In this document: in pieces, positions 41,270 to 50,140 of the stretch | How positions within the stretch are numbered: the first letter of the stretch is position 1 | How the letters are laid out: each line of letters starts with the position of its first letter | NCBI GenBank assembly: GCA_934168275.1 | Contig: CAKPNA010000007.1 | Coordinates: 1-64,000 of the forward strand | Direction of reading: 5' to 3' | DNA: 64,000 nt | DNA from: an uncultured Bacilli bacterium | GTDB taxonomy: Bacteria; Bacillota_I; Bacilli_A; RF39; UBA660 | Made by a program: the position numbers and the translations under genes | Notes under the pieces: generated by a model | Databases searched by the model: none | Told to the model about the DNA's origin: nothing | The model's input: only the letters and a program-made list of their open reading frames with translations

Positions 41270-42733
41270 ATGAAAAAAATACAAAACATAAATATTACTG
41301 AAGAAGATGGAAGTTCATCAAACGAAACTAAAAGTCGCTTTAAAGAATACTTACTTAGGTTAAAGCTTAAAAGAAAACCATCAACTACTCCCAAAGAAGA
41401 ACCACCTAAAAAAACTAAACTAACTACTATAGGGGGAATACTTCTTCAACCAAACATTGTAAATGAAAAGAAACCTAAAGTAGTTAAACCTAAAAAGATA
41501 ATTATCAACCCCCCAATAATTGATTTTAGTAAGAGTGATACACAAAAAAAGAATATTGACAAACAAAGAGCAGTTGAAACTCCTAAAAAAGAAAGTGTTA
41601 AAACTAATCAACAAGTAAATCCTATTTCAAAAGAAGAAATTATTAACAAACCTAAAGAAAAAATAGATTATTTAAATAATCAAATAGTAAATAAAATTAA
41701 GAAAAGATTAGTCAAATACTTAGATGAAATAGAAATGCTAGAAAGTGAATTATATGTTATCAATACGATATCTAAAGATGAAGCAACAATAGAGGAACTA
41801 AATAAAACTAAAGCTAAAGTAAATGCCTTAATAAATAAAATAAATAGTTTAAAAGAAAAATACAAATTAATAAAAAACTATGTTGATAACGAATTATTTA
41901 TTGATGATAAAGATGATTTCTTAGATGAAGATATTGATTATCTAAAACAGCTAGCCACTAGTGCCGAAATAGGAAAGAATAAATCGACAATAAAGAAAAT
42001 AAAAGAATATAAACTATTATCTCTCGAGTTAGATGTTATTGAAGCCAAAGTAAAAGATCTAAACAATATTAAAGAAAAGAAAAAAGAAGAATTAAATCTA
42101 AGAGATGACAATTATCAAAAACTATTAGATACTTATATAAATAATCGAACTATTTCTGAACAATGTCAGAAAGTGATGGCTGAGCAAGAAAAAGCATTAG
42201 CTAGCATTAATATTAATGACATTGAGGCAATAACTAATACTACAACAAGACTAGTTGGAATGGGAGAAGTATTTAGAAGTGGCCTAAGATATATAGGTAC
42301 AGTAATGAATCCATTTAAATATACTAGAAATGGCATTGCCCAAAGTACCATTTTAGCAAAAAGATTAGTAGACAATGCTCTTAATAATGTTCACATGGAA
42401 ACAAGAACTAAAATATCATACCAGGCAACAGACTATTCATATGAAATAGATCAATGCCTAAATGAATTAGAATACCTATCTAGCACCATTGATAAATCAC
42501 TAGAAGACATAACATATTTAAAAAATAGATATATAAGTGAATTAATAAAATATAAATATCGAGTGCCAAAAATAGCAAAAACGTATCAAGATATTATCAA
42601 ATTAGAAAACTTATTATTATCAAATAAACGAAAAACTCAAATGATGATTAACAAGACTAATAATTTAGAATTAGCTAATAAAAATAAACTAATAAAAGTA
42701 AAAAAGTTAAATAATCAAGAACAAAATAAATAA
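41270..42733 (+). CDS. Unknown lysine-rich coiled-coil protein
   Basis: This 487-residue protein has no family I recognise. The N-terminal third (to about 130) is Lys/Pro/Thr-rich and probably disordered. The rest is nearly all charged helix with long coiled-coil-like stretches, broken by a more hydrophobic part around RYIGTVMNPFKYTRNG. There is no signal peptide or clear membrane helix. The open frame starts at 41231, but that ATG overlaps the promoter. ATG 41270 follows GGAAGTG. It lies between rpoC and ldh with its own promoter. A structural or cell-envelope-associated role is possible but unproven. Confidence 0.8.
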   Translation: MKKIQNINITEEDGSSSNETKSRFKEYLLRLKLKRKPSTTPKEEPPKKTKLTTIGGILLQPNIVNEKKPKVVKPKKIIINPPIIDFSKSDTQKKNIDKQRAVETPKKESVKTNQQVNPISKEEIINKPKEKIDYLNNQIVNKIKKRLVKYLDEIEMLESELYVINTISKDEATIEELNKTKAKVNALINKINSLKEKYKLIKNYVDNELFIDDKDDFLDEDIDYLKQLATSAEIGKNKSTIKKIKEYKLLSLELDVIEAKVKDLNNIKEKKKEELNLRDDNYQKLLDTYINNRTISEQCQKVMAEQEKALASININDIEAITNTTTRLVGMGEVFRSGLRYIGTVMNPFKYTRNGIAQSTILAKRLVDNALNNVHMETRTKISYQATDYSYEIDQCLNELEYLSSTIDKSLEDITYLKNRYISELIKYKYRVPKIAKTYQDIIKLENLLLSNKRKTQMMINKTNNLELANKNKLIKVKKLNNQEQNK

Positions 42734-42773
42734 AAAATATAATATAATAGACAAAAAAGGATGATGAATAAAT

Positions 42774-43682
42774 ATGAGAAACAAAATAGTTATAATAGGT
42801 TGTGGTAATGTTGGTATGAGTTACGCTTATGCCTTAATGAATCAAAGGACTAATGTTCATGAATTAGCTTTAATTGATATAAATGAAAAGAAAGTTAAAG
42901 GAGAAGTTAGCGATTTAAACCATTGCCTAGCTTTTGCACCAAGTAAAATTAAGGTAAAAGTTGGAACCTATGAAGATTGTGCCGATGCTAGTATTGTATG
43001 TTTAGCAGCAGGTGTTAATCAAAACCCCGGTGAAAGTAGAGTAGATCTTATCAATAAAAACAGTATAATATTCAAAAGTATTATTGATAAAGTTATGGCT
43101 ACAAACTTTAATGGAATATTTTTAGTAGCCACTAATCCATTAGATGCTATGACATATCTAACATGGAAGTATTCTAAACTACCACCACAACAAGTAATAG
43201 GTAGTGGCACAAGTCTAGATACTGCTAGACTAAGATACTTACTAGGAGAAAAATTAAATATTAATCCCCATAATATTCATGCCTATGTAATAGGAGAACA
43301 TGGTGATTCAGAGTTTGTCCCATGGACTAATACCTCAGTAGGCTTAAAAAAAATATCTAATTATTTAACTAATTATGAATTAGATGAAATATATGTAAAT
43401 GTCCGTGATGCTGCTTATGAAATAATAGAAAACAAGGGGTCAACATGTTATGGAATAGGTATGTGCTTAGTAGGTATAACTAATGCTATCTTAGGAGATG
43501 AAAATAGTATTATAACTGTATCTACTTATGATAAAGAGAATGATATATATATAAGTTTACCAACCACTGTAAATAGAAGAGGTGCTAGTTCAATAACATA
43601 TTTTGAATTAACTCAAGAAGAACAAGAAAAGTTAAATAATTCCGTTAAAACAATTAAAGAAACAATATCTAAAATAAAATAG
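42774..43682 (+). CDS. ldh: L-lactate dehydrogenase
   Basis: NAD-dependent lactate/malate dehydrogenase-family protein of 302 residues. The Rossmann motif is GCGNVGMSYA. The substrate loop AGVNQNPGESR has Gln83, which marks lactate dehydrogenases, where malate dehydrogenases have Arg. Arg89, Asp149, Arg152 and His176 (GEHGDSE) are the catalytic and binding residues. It would reduce pyruvate to L-lactate and recycle NADH beside the PFL route. A TATAAT sits upstream at 42743. It ends at a good terminator. Confidence 0.9.
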   Translation: MRNKIVIIGCGNVGMSYAYALMNQRTNVHELALIDINEKKVKGEVSDLNHCLAFAPSKIKVKVGTYEDCADASIVCLAAGVNQNPGESRVDLINKNSIIFKSIIDKVMATNFNGIFLVATNPLDAMTYLTWKYSKLPPQQVIGSGTSLDTARLRYLLGEKLNINPHNIHAYVIGEHGDSEFVPWTNTSVGLKKISNYLTNYELDEIYVNVRDAAYEIIENKGSTCYGIGMCLVGITNAILGDENSIITVSTYDKENDIYISLPTTVNRRGASSITYFELTQEEQEKLNNSVKTIKETISKIK

Positions 43683-43707
43683 GCTTAGAAACACACTAAG
43701 TCTTTTT
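43682..43707 (+). terminator. Intrinsic terminator of ldh
   Basis: GGCTTAG pairs with CTAAGTC around a 7-nt loop, followed by five T. Confidence 0.75.
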
Positions 43708-43729
43708 CTATGTAAATAAACAAAAATTA

Positions 43730-43758
43730 TTGAAAGATAGCCAAACATATGATATAAT
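43730..43758 (+). promoter_or_regulatory. Promoter of the DUF1292 operon
   Basis: TTGAAA (43730-43735), 17 bp and a perfect TATAAT (43753-43758) with TGa extension. Confidence 0.75.
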
Positions 43759-43801
43759 CTACATATAGTAGGGTAGTATATCTACCAATAGGAGGACAGA
43801 A

Positions 43802-44062
43802 ATGAGTAATAAAACAATAAAATTAGTTGATGAACATAATATCAATAGAGAGGCTAAAATAATAACAATGATTGAGTATGAAGGAACAGAATATGTTGTA
43901 TATTCAATAGATAGAGATGAAGAAAATGCCAATATCTTTGTTTCAAAATTAGTAAAAGAAGGCGACCATTTACTATTAGATGAAATACAAAGTACTGATG
44001 TTAAAGAAAAAATTGATAATGTGGTTAAAGAAATGATTAAATTACCACTAGAACAGGAGTAA
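43802..44062 (+). CDS. DUF1292 (YrzB-like) protein
   Basis: Small acidic protein of 86 residues matching DUF1292: TIKLVDEHNINREAKIITMIEYEGTEYVVYSI, then a conserved acidic segment and a LLLDEIQS-type strand. In Bacillus the family member lies in the yrrL-yrzB region and its function is unknown. GGAGGA precedes the ATG. It is 5 nt upstream of a tail-anchored repeat protein and shares its promoter, so the two probably work together. Confidence 0.8.
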   Translation: MSNKTIKLVDEHNINREAKIITMIEYEGTEYVVYSIDRDEENANIFVSKLVKEGDHLLLDEIQSTDVKEKIDNVVKEMIKLPLEQE

Positions 44063-44067
44063 GCAAT

Positions 44068-45312
44068 ATGAATAACGAAATTAAATTAAAAAATGGAGCA
44101 ATTATAAAATTAATTGATAAAGATATTACCGGAGAACAACACATGGATGTCAAGAAAACATATGTTGCCACTACTAAAAAAGAAATAGTTGCTAAAGGTA
44201 TAAAATATTATCAAGATAAATTAAATAGTGTTGTTATGGATAAACCTGAAGTTGAAAGTATTGATATAACTCCTATCATGAATGTTTCAATGACAGAAGT
44301 TCCTCCGGTAGTTGAAGAAACAGTATCTTCACAATTACCAAAAGTTGATAATACTATTCCAAACACTGTAGAAGAGACAAAAGATGAAATGCCAACTGTT
44401 GAAGAAATAACTAAGCAAGCTCCTCTATATACAGAAGAACCTGTTAAAGCAGAAATAGAAAGTGTACCTGAAACTCCTACTACATTAGAACAAGATACAC
44501 CATATAGTGTTCCAACTGAAGAACAACCAACTTCAACTCCTTTAGCAGAAGAACCATTCTTTAATACAATGAATATAACACTACCAAGTGAAGGATTAAC
44601 AAGTAGTGTAGAACCTATACCAACACCTAAACCTAGTGTTGAACCAATACCCGAAGTTAATTCTATGGCTAGTGCTATGCCTGAAACCCCATTAGAAGCC
44701 CCATCACTTCCTAATGAAGAACCAAAAGTAGAAAGTGTTGAAACTCCTGCCGAACCATTAAACTTTAATATACCAACTGAATCTGTTGTTCCAACACCAA
44801 TGCCTATGCCGGGAGATCAAGAACATCCTATTCCAACTCCTCTAGCAGAAGAACCATTCTTTAATACGATGAATATAACATTACCAAGTGAAGGGTTAAA
44901 AAGCAGTACAGAATCTACACCAACGCCTGAACCAATTATCAACACATCTGTGGATACACCTAATCCATTTAGTAGCATCAATGTTGAAGCAGAGACTCCA
45001 ACAGTTGAACCTATATCACTAGGAAACCAAGAACCTGTTGTCTTTGACGCTTCTAAAGAAAATAATTTATTAAATGCCTTATCAGATAAGACTGTTGAAG
45101 CAAGCAATAAAGCCATGCTATTAAATAATGACTCTTTAAATAACGTTCGCGATTTTGGTGAAGAACCAGCTAAAGTAAACTATCAACCGAATGTTAGAAA
45201 AGCCGGATTTGTTAATAGTAAATTGTTAACCGTAATAAGTATCCTATTTTTCTTAGCGAGTTGTGGATTCTTAGTATATGAAATATTTAACTTTATAAAT
45301 GCTAAAAAATAA
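44068..45312 (+). CDS. Tail-anchored Pro/Glu/Thr-rich repeat protein
   Basis: This 414-residue protein has three parts. The N-terminal domain of about 65 residues is globular and starts MNNEIKLKNGAIIKLIDKDI. A long Pro/Glu/Thr/Ser-rich region (about 75-345) is probably disordered. The C-terminus has one membrane helix (about 388-410) and a short KK end. A motif of about 22 residues (PTPLAEEPFFNTMNITLPSE) occurs twice, exactly 100 residues apart (near 156 and 256). There is no signal peptide, so the bulk probably stays in the cytoplasm as a tail-anchored protein. It follows the DUF1292 gene. Function unknown; a scaffold role through the repeated motif is conjecture. Confidence 0.8.
   Translation: MNNEIKLKNGAIIKLIDKDITGEQHMDVKKTYVATTKKEIVAKGIKYYQDKLNSVVMDKPEVESIDITPIMNVSMTEVPPVVEETVSSQLPKVDNTIPNTVEETKDEMPTVEEITKQAPLYTEEPVKAEIESVPETPTTLEQDTPYSVPTEEQPTSTPLAEEPFFNTMNITLPSEGLTSSVEPIPTPKPSVEPIPEVNSMASAMPETPLEAPSLPNEEPKVESVETPAEPLNFNIPTESVVPTPMPMPGDQEHPIPTPLAEEPFFNTMNITLPSEGLKSSTESTPTPEPIINTSVDTPNPFSSINVEAETPTVEPISLGNQEPVVFDASKENNLLNALSDKTVEASNKAMLLNNDSLNNVRDFGEEPAKVNYQPNVRKAGFVNSKLLTVISILFFLASCGFLVYEIFNFINAKK
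44534..44600 (+). repeat. Direct repeat copy 1 in the tail-anchored protein gene
   Basis: About 67 bp nearly identical to 44834-44900, exactly 300 bp away. The few differences are mostly silent, so the encoded motif is under selection or was duplicated recently. Confidence 0.8.
44834..44900 (+). repeat. Direct repeat copy 2 in the tail-anchored protein gene
   Basis: Second copy of the repeat at 44534-44600. It encodes the same PLAEEPFFNTMNITLPSEGL block. Confidence 0.8.
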
Positions 45313-45313
45313 T

Positions 45314-45346
45314 AAAAAGTGCCAGATACATAATCTGACATTTTTT
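45314..45346 (+). terminator. Intrinsic terminator of the DUF1292 operon
   Basis: A stem with CAGAT/ATCTG at its core, extended by A-T pairs, is followed by six T. The outer stem has one mismatch. Confidence 0.65.
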
Positions 45347-45407
45347 ATACCATATAATTCAATTATTTTAGATATTTACACTATATAGCAAACGAGTTTA
45401 TTAGACA

Positions 45408-46013
45408 TTAATCGTCAATTTTGTTTCTAATTGAGTAAATACAACCACAATAATCTTGTCGATATAAGTTGTATTGTTTTGATAAAACAATTGAATGTTT
45501 ATATCCTTCTTCTTTTTTAAAATCGGAATACAACCATTTTACATTATATATATCCATAAGTTCTTTACCAATACTATTAATTACTTGACTATTTTTGTAT
45601 GGACTAACAGTTAATGTTGTACAAAAATAATCAAAGTTATTTATACTAGCTAGTTTAGCAGTTTTCTCAAGTCTTAACCTAAAACATTTAAGACATCTAG
45701 CGCCACCTTCTTTTTCATTTTCTAAACCATTAATACATTCTTCATATACATCATTATCATAATCACAATCCATTATTTTAATACCACAATCTAGCTGTTT
45801 AATAAAATTAATCTGTTCTTGTTTTCTCTTTTCATACTCTTGGATAGGACTTATATTAGGATTATAATAAAAAATAGTAATATCAAAATAGTCTTTTAAA
45901 ACACTAATAACATGACTACTACAAGGAGCACAACAACTATGCAATAAAATACTATGCTTTTTATCAAAAACAGCAACCTCATTTTTAAATAAATTATTAT
46001 AATTTTCTTTCAT
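45408..46013 (-). CDS. queH: Epoxyqueuosine reductase QueH
   Basis: QueH (DUF208) catalyses the last step of queuosine biosynthesis, reducing epoxyqueuosine in tRNA. The 201-residue protein has the paired cysteines HSCCAPCS (Cys27, Cys28, Cys31). CLKCFRLRLEKTA and the C-terminal DYCGCIYS also carry the cysteines and metal ligands typical of QueH. The frame extends to a GTG at 46022; a TATAAT (46037-46032) sits so close that the ATG at 46013 or 46019 must be used, with a weak ribosome-binding site. With the two VUT transporters at 6770-8097 it suggests queuosine salvage. Confidence 0.9.
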   Translation of the reverse strand: MKENYNNLFKNEVAVFDKKHSILLHSCCAPCSSHVISVLKDYFDITIFYYNPNISPIQEYEKRKQEQINFIKQLDCGIKIMDCDYDNDVYEECINGLENEKEGGARCLKCFRLRLEKTAKLASINNFDYFCTTLTVSPYKNSQVINSIGKELMDIYNVKWLYSDFKKEEGYKHSIVLSKQYNLYRQDYCGCIYSIRNKIDD

Positions 46014-46117
46014 ATACATCACAATGACATATTATACCACAAATTAAATATTATTTATTATAGTTTATTTACAAAGAAGAAAAAACTTGTTAAAATTAAT
46101 TACGTAAAGGAGATAAT

Positions 46118-46639
46118 ATGAAGAAAAATAATGGAAGGGAAATACCACTAAAAAACTATATAATATTAGGCTTAGTAATACTATTAACACTAGGTATAGT
46201 TTACTATTTTTATCTATGGTATATAACTTATGAAGAAAGTAAACTAAATGAAACAATAATGGATAGATATCTAGAAGTAATAAATTATAATGAATTAAAT
46301 GATTATATAGTAGAAAACAGAAATGCTATGATATATACATCTGTTTTAGAAGACAATAATATTAGAAAGTTTGAAATTAAATTTAAAAATATTGTTGTTA
46401 AAAATGCTCTAAAAGATAAAATCTTGTATATGGATATGACAGATATTTTTAAAGACAAGATAAAGTATACCGAATTAAGAAATTCATATCAAATAAATAA
46501 TTATAATATTACTAATGTTCCATGTATCTTAGTATTTAAAGATGCTAAATTAGTAGATATATATTCTATTAAAGATAATGATTATAATACTGATAATGTA
46601 TTAAATTATATTATAGATAACGAGATGAGTATTGAATGA
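46118..46639 (+). CDS. Membrane-anchored thioredoxin-like protein without CxxC
   Basis: The protein has 173 residues with an N-terminal membrane helix (about 13-33) and an extracytoplasmic domain of thioredoxin-like design. It has an early strand MIYTSVLEDNN where the CxxC would be, a middle strand ILYMDMTDIF, and NVPCILVFKDAKLVDIYS with the cis-proline. The active-site CxxC is missing, so it is probably not a redox enzyme. It overlaps trmL by 4 nt (ATGA). Fold assignment is from pattern only. Confidence 0.65.
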   Translation: MKKNNGREIPLKNYIILGLVILLTLGIVYYFYLWYITYEESKLNETIMDRYLEVINYNELNDYIVENRNAMIYTSVLEDNNIRKFEIKFKNIVVKNALKDKILYMDMTDIFKDKIKYTELRNSYQINNYNITNVPCILVFKDAKLVDIYSIKDNDYNTDNVLNYIIDNEMSIE

Positions 46640-47145
46640 TAAATATAGTATTATACGAACCGGAAATACCAACAAATACCGGAAACATTATGCGAACATG
46701 TGCTGCCACTAATGCCCATTTACACTTAATCGAACCACTAGGATTTAAATTAGATGAAAAGAGTATTAAAAGAAGTGGCGTAAACTATATTGATAAAGTA
46801 GTTTATACTGTATATAAAGACTTTGATGATTTCTTAAGTAAAAATAAAGGTGAGTTCTATTTCTTTACTAGATATGGAAATCATCCTCATACAGATTTTG
46901 ATTTTTCTGACACAACTAAAGATATTTATCTATTTTTTGGGAAAGAAAGTACCGGAATACCTAAGCAGATTTTAAGAAACTACTTACCTAGATGTGCTAG
47001 AATTCCAACAACTGACAATGTAAGAAGCCTAAATTTATCAAATTGTGTAGCTTTAGTATTATACGAAGTATTAAGACAACAAGACTATCCCAGCTTACTA
47101 AGAACTGAACCATTTAAAGGAGAAGATTGGTTATTGAAAGACTAG
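46636..47145 (+). CDS. trmL: tRNA (cytidine/uridine-34 2'-O)-methyltransferase TrmL
   Basis: SPOUT-fold methyltransferase of 169 residues that modifies the wobble base of tRNA-Leu isoacceptors. It begins INIVLYEPEIPTNTGNIMRTC, and the trefoil-knot motifs are FGKESTGIP and VRSLNLSNCVALVLYE. Length fits TrmL/CspR. The start overlaps the upstream thioredoxin-like gene by 4 nt. A small AAAGA-CTAG-TCTTT hairpin with T residues lies at the stop codon and may terminate the unit. Confidence 0.93.
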   Translation: MINIVLYEPEIPTNTGNIMRTCAATNAHLHLIEPLGFKLDEKSIKRSGVNYIDKVVYTVYKDFDDFLSKNKGEFYFFTRYGNHPHTDFDFSDTTKDIYLFFGKESTGIPKQILRNYLPRCARIPTTDNVRSLNLSNCVALVLYEVLRQQDYPSLLRTEPFKGEDWLLKD

Positions 47146-47236
47146 TCTTTTTTCACGTCAATGTTAACTAACTAATATCTTTACAAACAATATTCCCTTT
47201 GCTAAAATTATCTTAATGTTAAGCCTAATAATATTT

Positions 47237-47266
47237 TTGCAATAAAGCAGTTAAATATGGTATAAT
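47237..47266 (+). promoter_or_regulatory. Promoter of the DUF951-AbgT-ychF group
   Basis: TTGCAA (47237-47242), 18 bp and a perfect TATAAT (47261-47266) with TGg extension lie 26 nt before the DUF951 start. Confidence 0.7.
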
Positions 47267-47292
47267 AGAATATATTTAAGGAGGTCGAATTA

Positions 47293-47478
47293 ATGAAAGT
47301 TGATTATAAACTAAATGATATTGTCATTATGAAAAAACCTCACCCATGTGGAAGCAATAAATGGCAAATAGTAAGAGTAGGAGCCGACATAAAAATTAAA
47401 TGTTTAAATTGTGGACGCACTATTATGTTAGAAAGAGTAGAATTTAATAAAAAGATAAAAAAGGTGGTTATTGAATGA
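47293..47478 (+). CDS. DUF951 (YyzM-like) zinc-binding protein
   Basis: The protein has 61 residues and matches DUF951: DYKLNDIVIMKKPHPCG, then IKCLNCGRTIMLER. The three cysteines (19, 37 and 40) with the nearby histidine suggest a small zinc site. In Bacillus the homologue lies next to the ychF gene (yyaF), and here ychF is two genes downstream, so the neighbourhood is partly kept. GGAGG precedes the ATG. It overlaps the transporter gene by 4 nt. Confidence 0.88.
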   Translation: MKVDYKLNDIVIMKKPHPCGSNKWQIVRVGADIKIKCLNCGRTIMLERVEFNKKIKKVVIE

Positions 47479-49013
47479 AAAAGAAAAATATAAAACTGCA
47501 CCCTGCTTTAGTATTATTGTTCTTAACAGTATTTATCATGATACTAAGTAGTATTGGTAGTATTCTTCACTTAGAAACAAGTTATTATACAGTAAACTCT
47601 GTCACAGGTTCGTTAGAAAGAAATATTGTAACTATTAAGAACTTATTTAATCGTACAGGTATTCAATATTGGATTAGTAATATGATTCCTAACTTCATTA
47701 ATTTTGCCCCACTAGGTACAATTATCGTTGGCTTAATGGGAGTAGGTGTTGCCTATAAGTCAGGCTTCCTAAACGCACTATTCAAATTAATAAGTAAGAA
47801 AGTACCAAAAAAAGTAATAACTTTCTTAGTAGTATTAATAGGTATTATCTCATCAATGTTTTTTGAAACTGCTTATGTCATTATAATACCACTATCAGCA
47901 ATATTATTTATGAATATTGGGAGACACCCTTCCGGAGGAATATGTGCCTCATATGCCGGAATAACATTTGGCTATGGTGCTAATATAATTGTTAATGGAC
48001 TAGACAGTATACTATTAAAATATACTCAAACAGCCACAACAATTCTCGATCAAACATACACAGTAAGTACTTGGGGCAATATTATATTAACTATTATTAG
48101 TACCTTTGTATTAGCCTATGTTGGAATGATTATTACTGAGAAGTTCATCGTTGCTAAACTAGGAAGATATACACCAAGTGAAGAGGAAGAAGAAAGTATA
48201 AGCAAAGAAATAACTAAAAAAGAAACTAAAGGTGTTATAATTTCATTGTTAACAATATTATTAACATCATTAGTATTACTATATTGTCTAATACCAGGAT
48301 TACCATTCTCAGGCTTATTACTAGATTTAAAAGTAGATGGTTATCTAAATCAACTATTCGGTACAACATCATACTTTAATCAAGGTTCGGTATTTATCTT
48401 TAGTGCCGTATTGATATTAGCAGGACTAGTATATGGTATGAGAGTAAAAACAATTAAAAATAATCGTGATTTAGTTAATGGTATGAGTTATTATTTAAAT
48501 AGTTTCTCATCAATAATAGTCTTAATCTTCTTTGCCTCACAACTATGCGCAATATTTAAAGAAACAAATATCGGAGTATTTATCACAGTATCTCTTACTG
48601 AACTATTAGAAAACTTAAACCTAACAGGCTTATTACTAATTGTTGTATCGTTTATAATTATAATAATATCAACAATATTTGTTCCAAAATCCTCTACTAA
48701 ATGGGCAATTATGTCACCGGTAATCGTACCACAATTCATGCGTAGTTCGTTCTCACCAGAGTTTGCCCAAGCCGTATATCGAGCAGCTGATAGTGCCATC
48801 AAAGGAATATCACCATTCTTTACATACTTTGCCATCTTAATTGGCTTCTTACAAATATATAATAAAAAAAAGAATGATGTTATAACAATAACTGACGCTA
48901 TGGGATTAATGACTCCATACACAATAGCCTTTACAATTACATGGTTATTGATTATACTAGGATTTTATATTATTGGCCTACCTATCGGTATCGATGTAAG
49001 ACCAATGTTATAA
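47475..49013 (+). CDS. AbgT-family transporter
   Basis: Membrane protein of 512 residues with about 11-13 helices. It belongs to the AbgT family (p-aminobenzoyl-glutamate uptake, and sulfonamide efflux in some members). The family features are an HPSGGICASYAGITFGYGAN loop, MFFETAYVIIIPL near the first hairpin, and the C-terminal FVPKSSTKWAIMSPVIVPQF motif. It is inserted between the DUF951 and ychF genes. Substrate cannot be decided; import of folate fragments or another dipeptide-like acid is possible. Confidence 0.88.
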   Translation: MKKKNIKLHPALVLLFLTVFIMILSSIGSILHLETSYYTVNSVTGSLERNIVTIKNLFNRTGIQYWISNMIPNFINFAPLGTIIVGLMGVGVAYKSGFLNALFKLISKKVPKKVITFLVVLIGIISSMFFETAYVIIIPLSAILFMNIGRHPSGGICASYAGITFGYGANIIVNGLDSILLKYTQTATTILDQTYTVSTWGNIILTIISTFVLAYVGMIITEKFIVAKLGRYTPSEEEEESISKEITKKETKGVIISLLTILLTSLVLLYCLIPGLPFSGLLLDLKVDGYLNQLFGTTSYFNQGSVFIFSAVLILAGLVYGMRVKTIKNNRDLVNGMSYYLNSFSSIIVLIFFASQLCAIFKETNIGVFITVSLTELLENLNLTGLLLIVVSFIIIIISTIFVPKSSTKWAIMSPVIVPQFMRSSFSPEFAQAVYRAADSAIKGISPFFTYFAILIGFLQIYNKKKNDVITITDAMGLMTPYTIAFTITWLLIILGFYIIGLPIGIDVRPML

Positions 49014-49033
49014 TAAAGAAAGGAAGTAATAAA

Positions 49034-50134
49034 ATGAGTTTAACTGCCGGAATAGTCGGTTTACCTAACGTTGGTAAATCAACTCTATTTAACGCAATTA
49101 CCAAAAAACATATTTTAGCGGCCAATTATCCATTTGCCACTATTGACCCTAATGTTGGTGTAGTTACTGTTCCTGATAAAAGAATGTTAACACTAGAAAA
49201 CATGTACACACCAGAAAGAACAATACCAACAACCTATGAATTTACTGATATTGCTGGATTAGTAAAAGGAGCCTCTAAAGGAGAAGGACTAGGAAACAAA
49301 TTCTTATCTCATATTAGAGAAGTAGATGCTGTTGTAGAAGTAGTTCGCTGCTTTGAAGATACAAATATAATTCACGTAGATGGTAATGTTGATCCAATCA
49401 GAGATATAGAAATAATAAATGTTGAATTAATCTTATCAGACTTAGAAATTATTGATAATAGAATTAATCGTATTGGTAAGAAAGCCACTATGACTAAAAA
49501 TAAAGATGAGTTAAAAGAAATAGAATTACTAAATAAGTTAAAAACAGCCTTTGAGCAAAATATTCCTGCTAGAAAATTAGATTTAGATGATGATGAAAAG
49601 TTTATCTTAAAATCATTTAATCTAATAACAATGAAACCTATAATTTATGTTGCTAATGTCAAAGAATCAGATCTTAATAATGGTGGAAATACTTATGTTG
49701 AACAAGTCAAAGAATATGCTAAAAAAGAAAATAGTGAAGTAGTAATGATTTGTGCTAAAGTAGAAAGTGAATTAGCCGAACTAGAAGAGGAAGAAAAAGA
49801 ATTATTTTTACAAGAACTAGGAATCCCTGAATCAGGACTAGACCAATTAATTAAAAAAACTTATTCATTATTAGGACTTGCCACATACTTTACAGTAGGT
49901 TCTGATGAAGTTAAAGCCTGGACATTTAAATTAGGTATGAAAGCACCCGAATGTGCTGGCCTAATCCACTCTGACTTTGAAAAAGGCTTTATTAAAGCTG
50001 AAGTAATGAGTTATGATGATTTAATCGAATGTGGTAGTGAAAAAGAAGTAAGAGAAAAAGGAAAAATGCGTCTTGAAGGGAGGGACTACATTATGAGTGA
50101 TGGAGATATCTGTCATTTCAGATTTAATGTATAA
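49034..50134 (+). CDS. ychF: Ribosome-binding ATPase YchF
   Basis: Obg-family P-loop protein that prefers ATP and binds ribosomes. It has 366 residues, the same length as Bacillus YyaF. Motifs are GLPNVGKSTLFNAIT, DIAGLVKGASKGEGLGN and NVKESD as the variant G4, with a C-terminal TGS domain (ECAGLIHSDFEKGFIKAEV). The frame extends upstream into the transporter gene, but the ATG at 49034 follows an AAAGGAAG site and gives the family start. Confidence 0.96.
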   Translation: MSLTAGIVGLPNVGKSTLFNAITKKHILAANYPFATIDPNVGVVTVPDKRMLTLENMYTPERTIPTTYEFTDIAGLVKGASKGEGLGNKFLSHIREVDAVVEVVRCFEDTNIIHVDGNVDPIRDIEIINVELILSDLEIIDNRINRIGKKATMTKNKDELKEIELLNKLKTAFEQNIPARKLDLDDDEKFILKSFNLITMKPIIYVANVKESDLNNGGNTYVEQVKEYAKKENSEVVMICAKVESELAELEEEEKELFLQELGIPESGLDQLIKKTYSLLGLATYFTVGSDEVKAWTFKLGMKAPECAGLIHSDFEKGFIKAEVMSYDDLIECGSEKEVREKGKMRLEGRDYIMSDGDICHFRFNV

Positions 50135-50140
50135 GTAGTT

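Noticed and set aside
42774..43682. Malate dehydrogenase for the ldh gene
   Set aside because: The specificity position is Gln83 in AGVNQNPGE, as in lactate dehydrogenases, not Arg.
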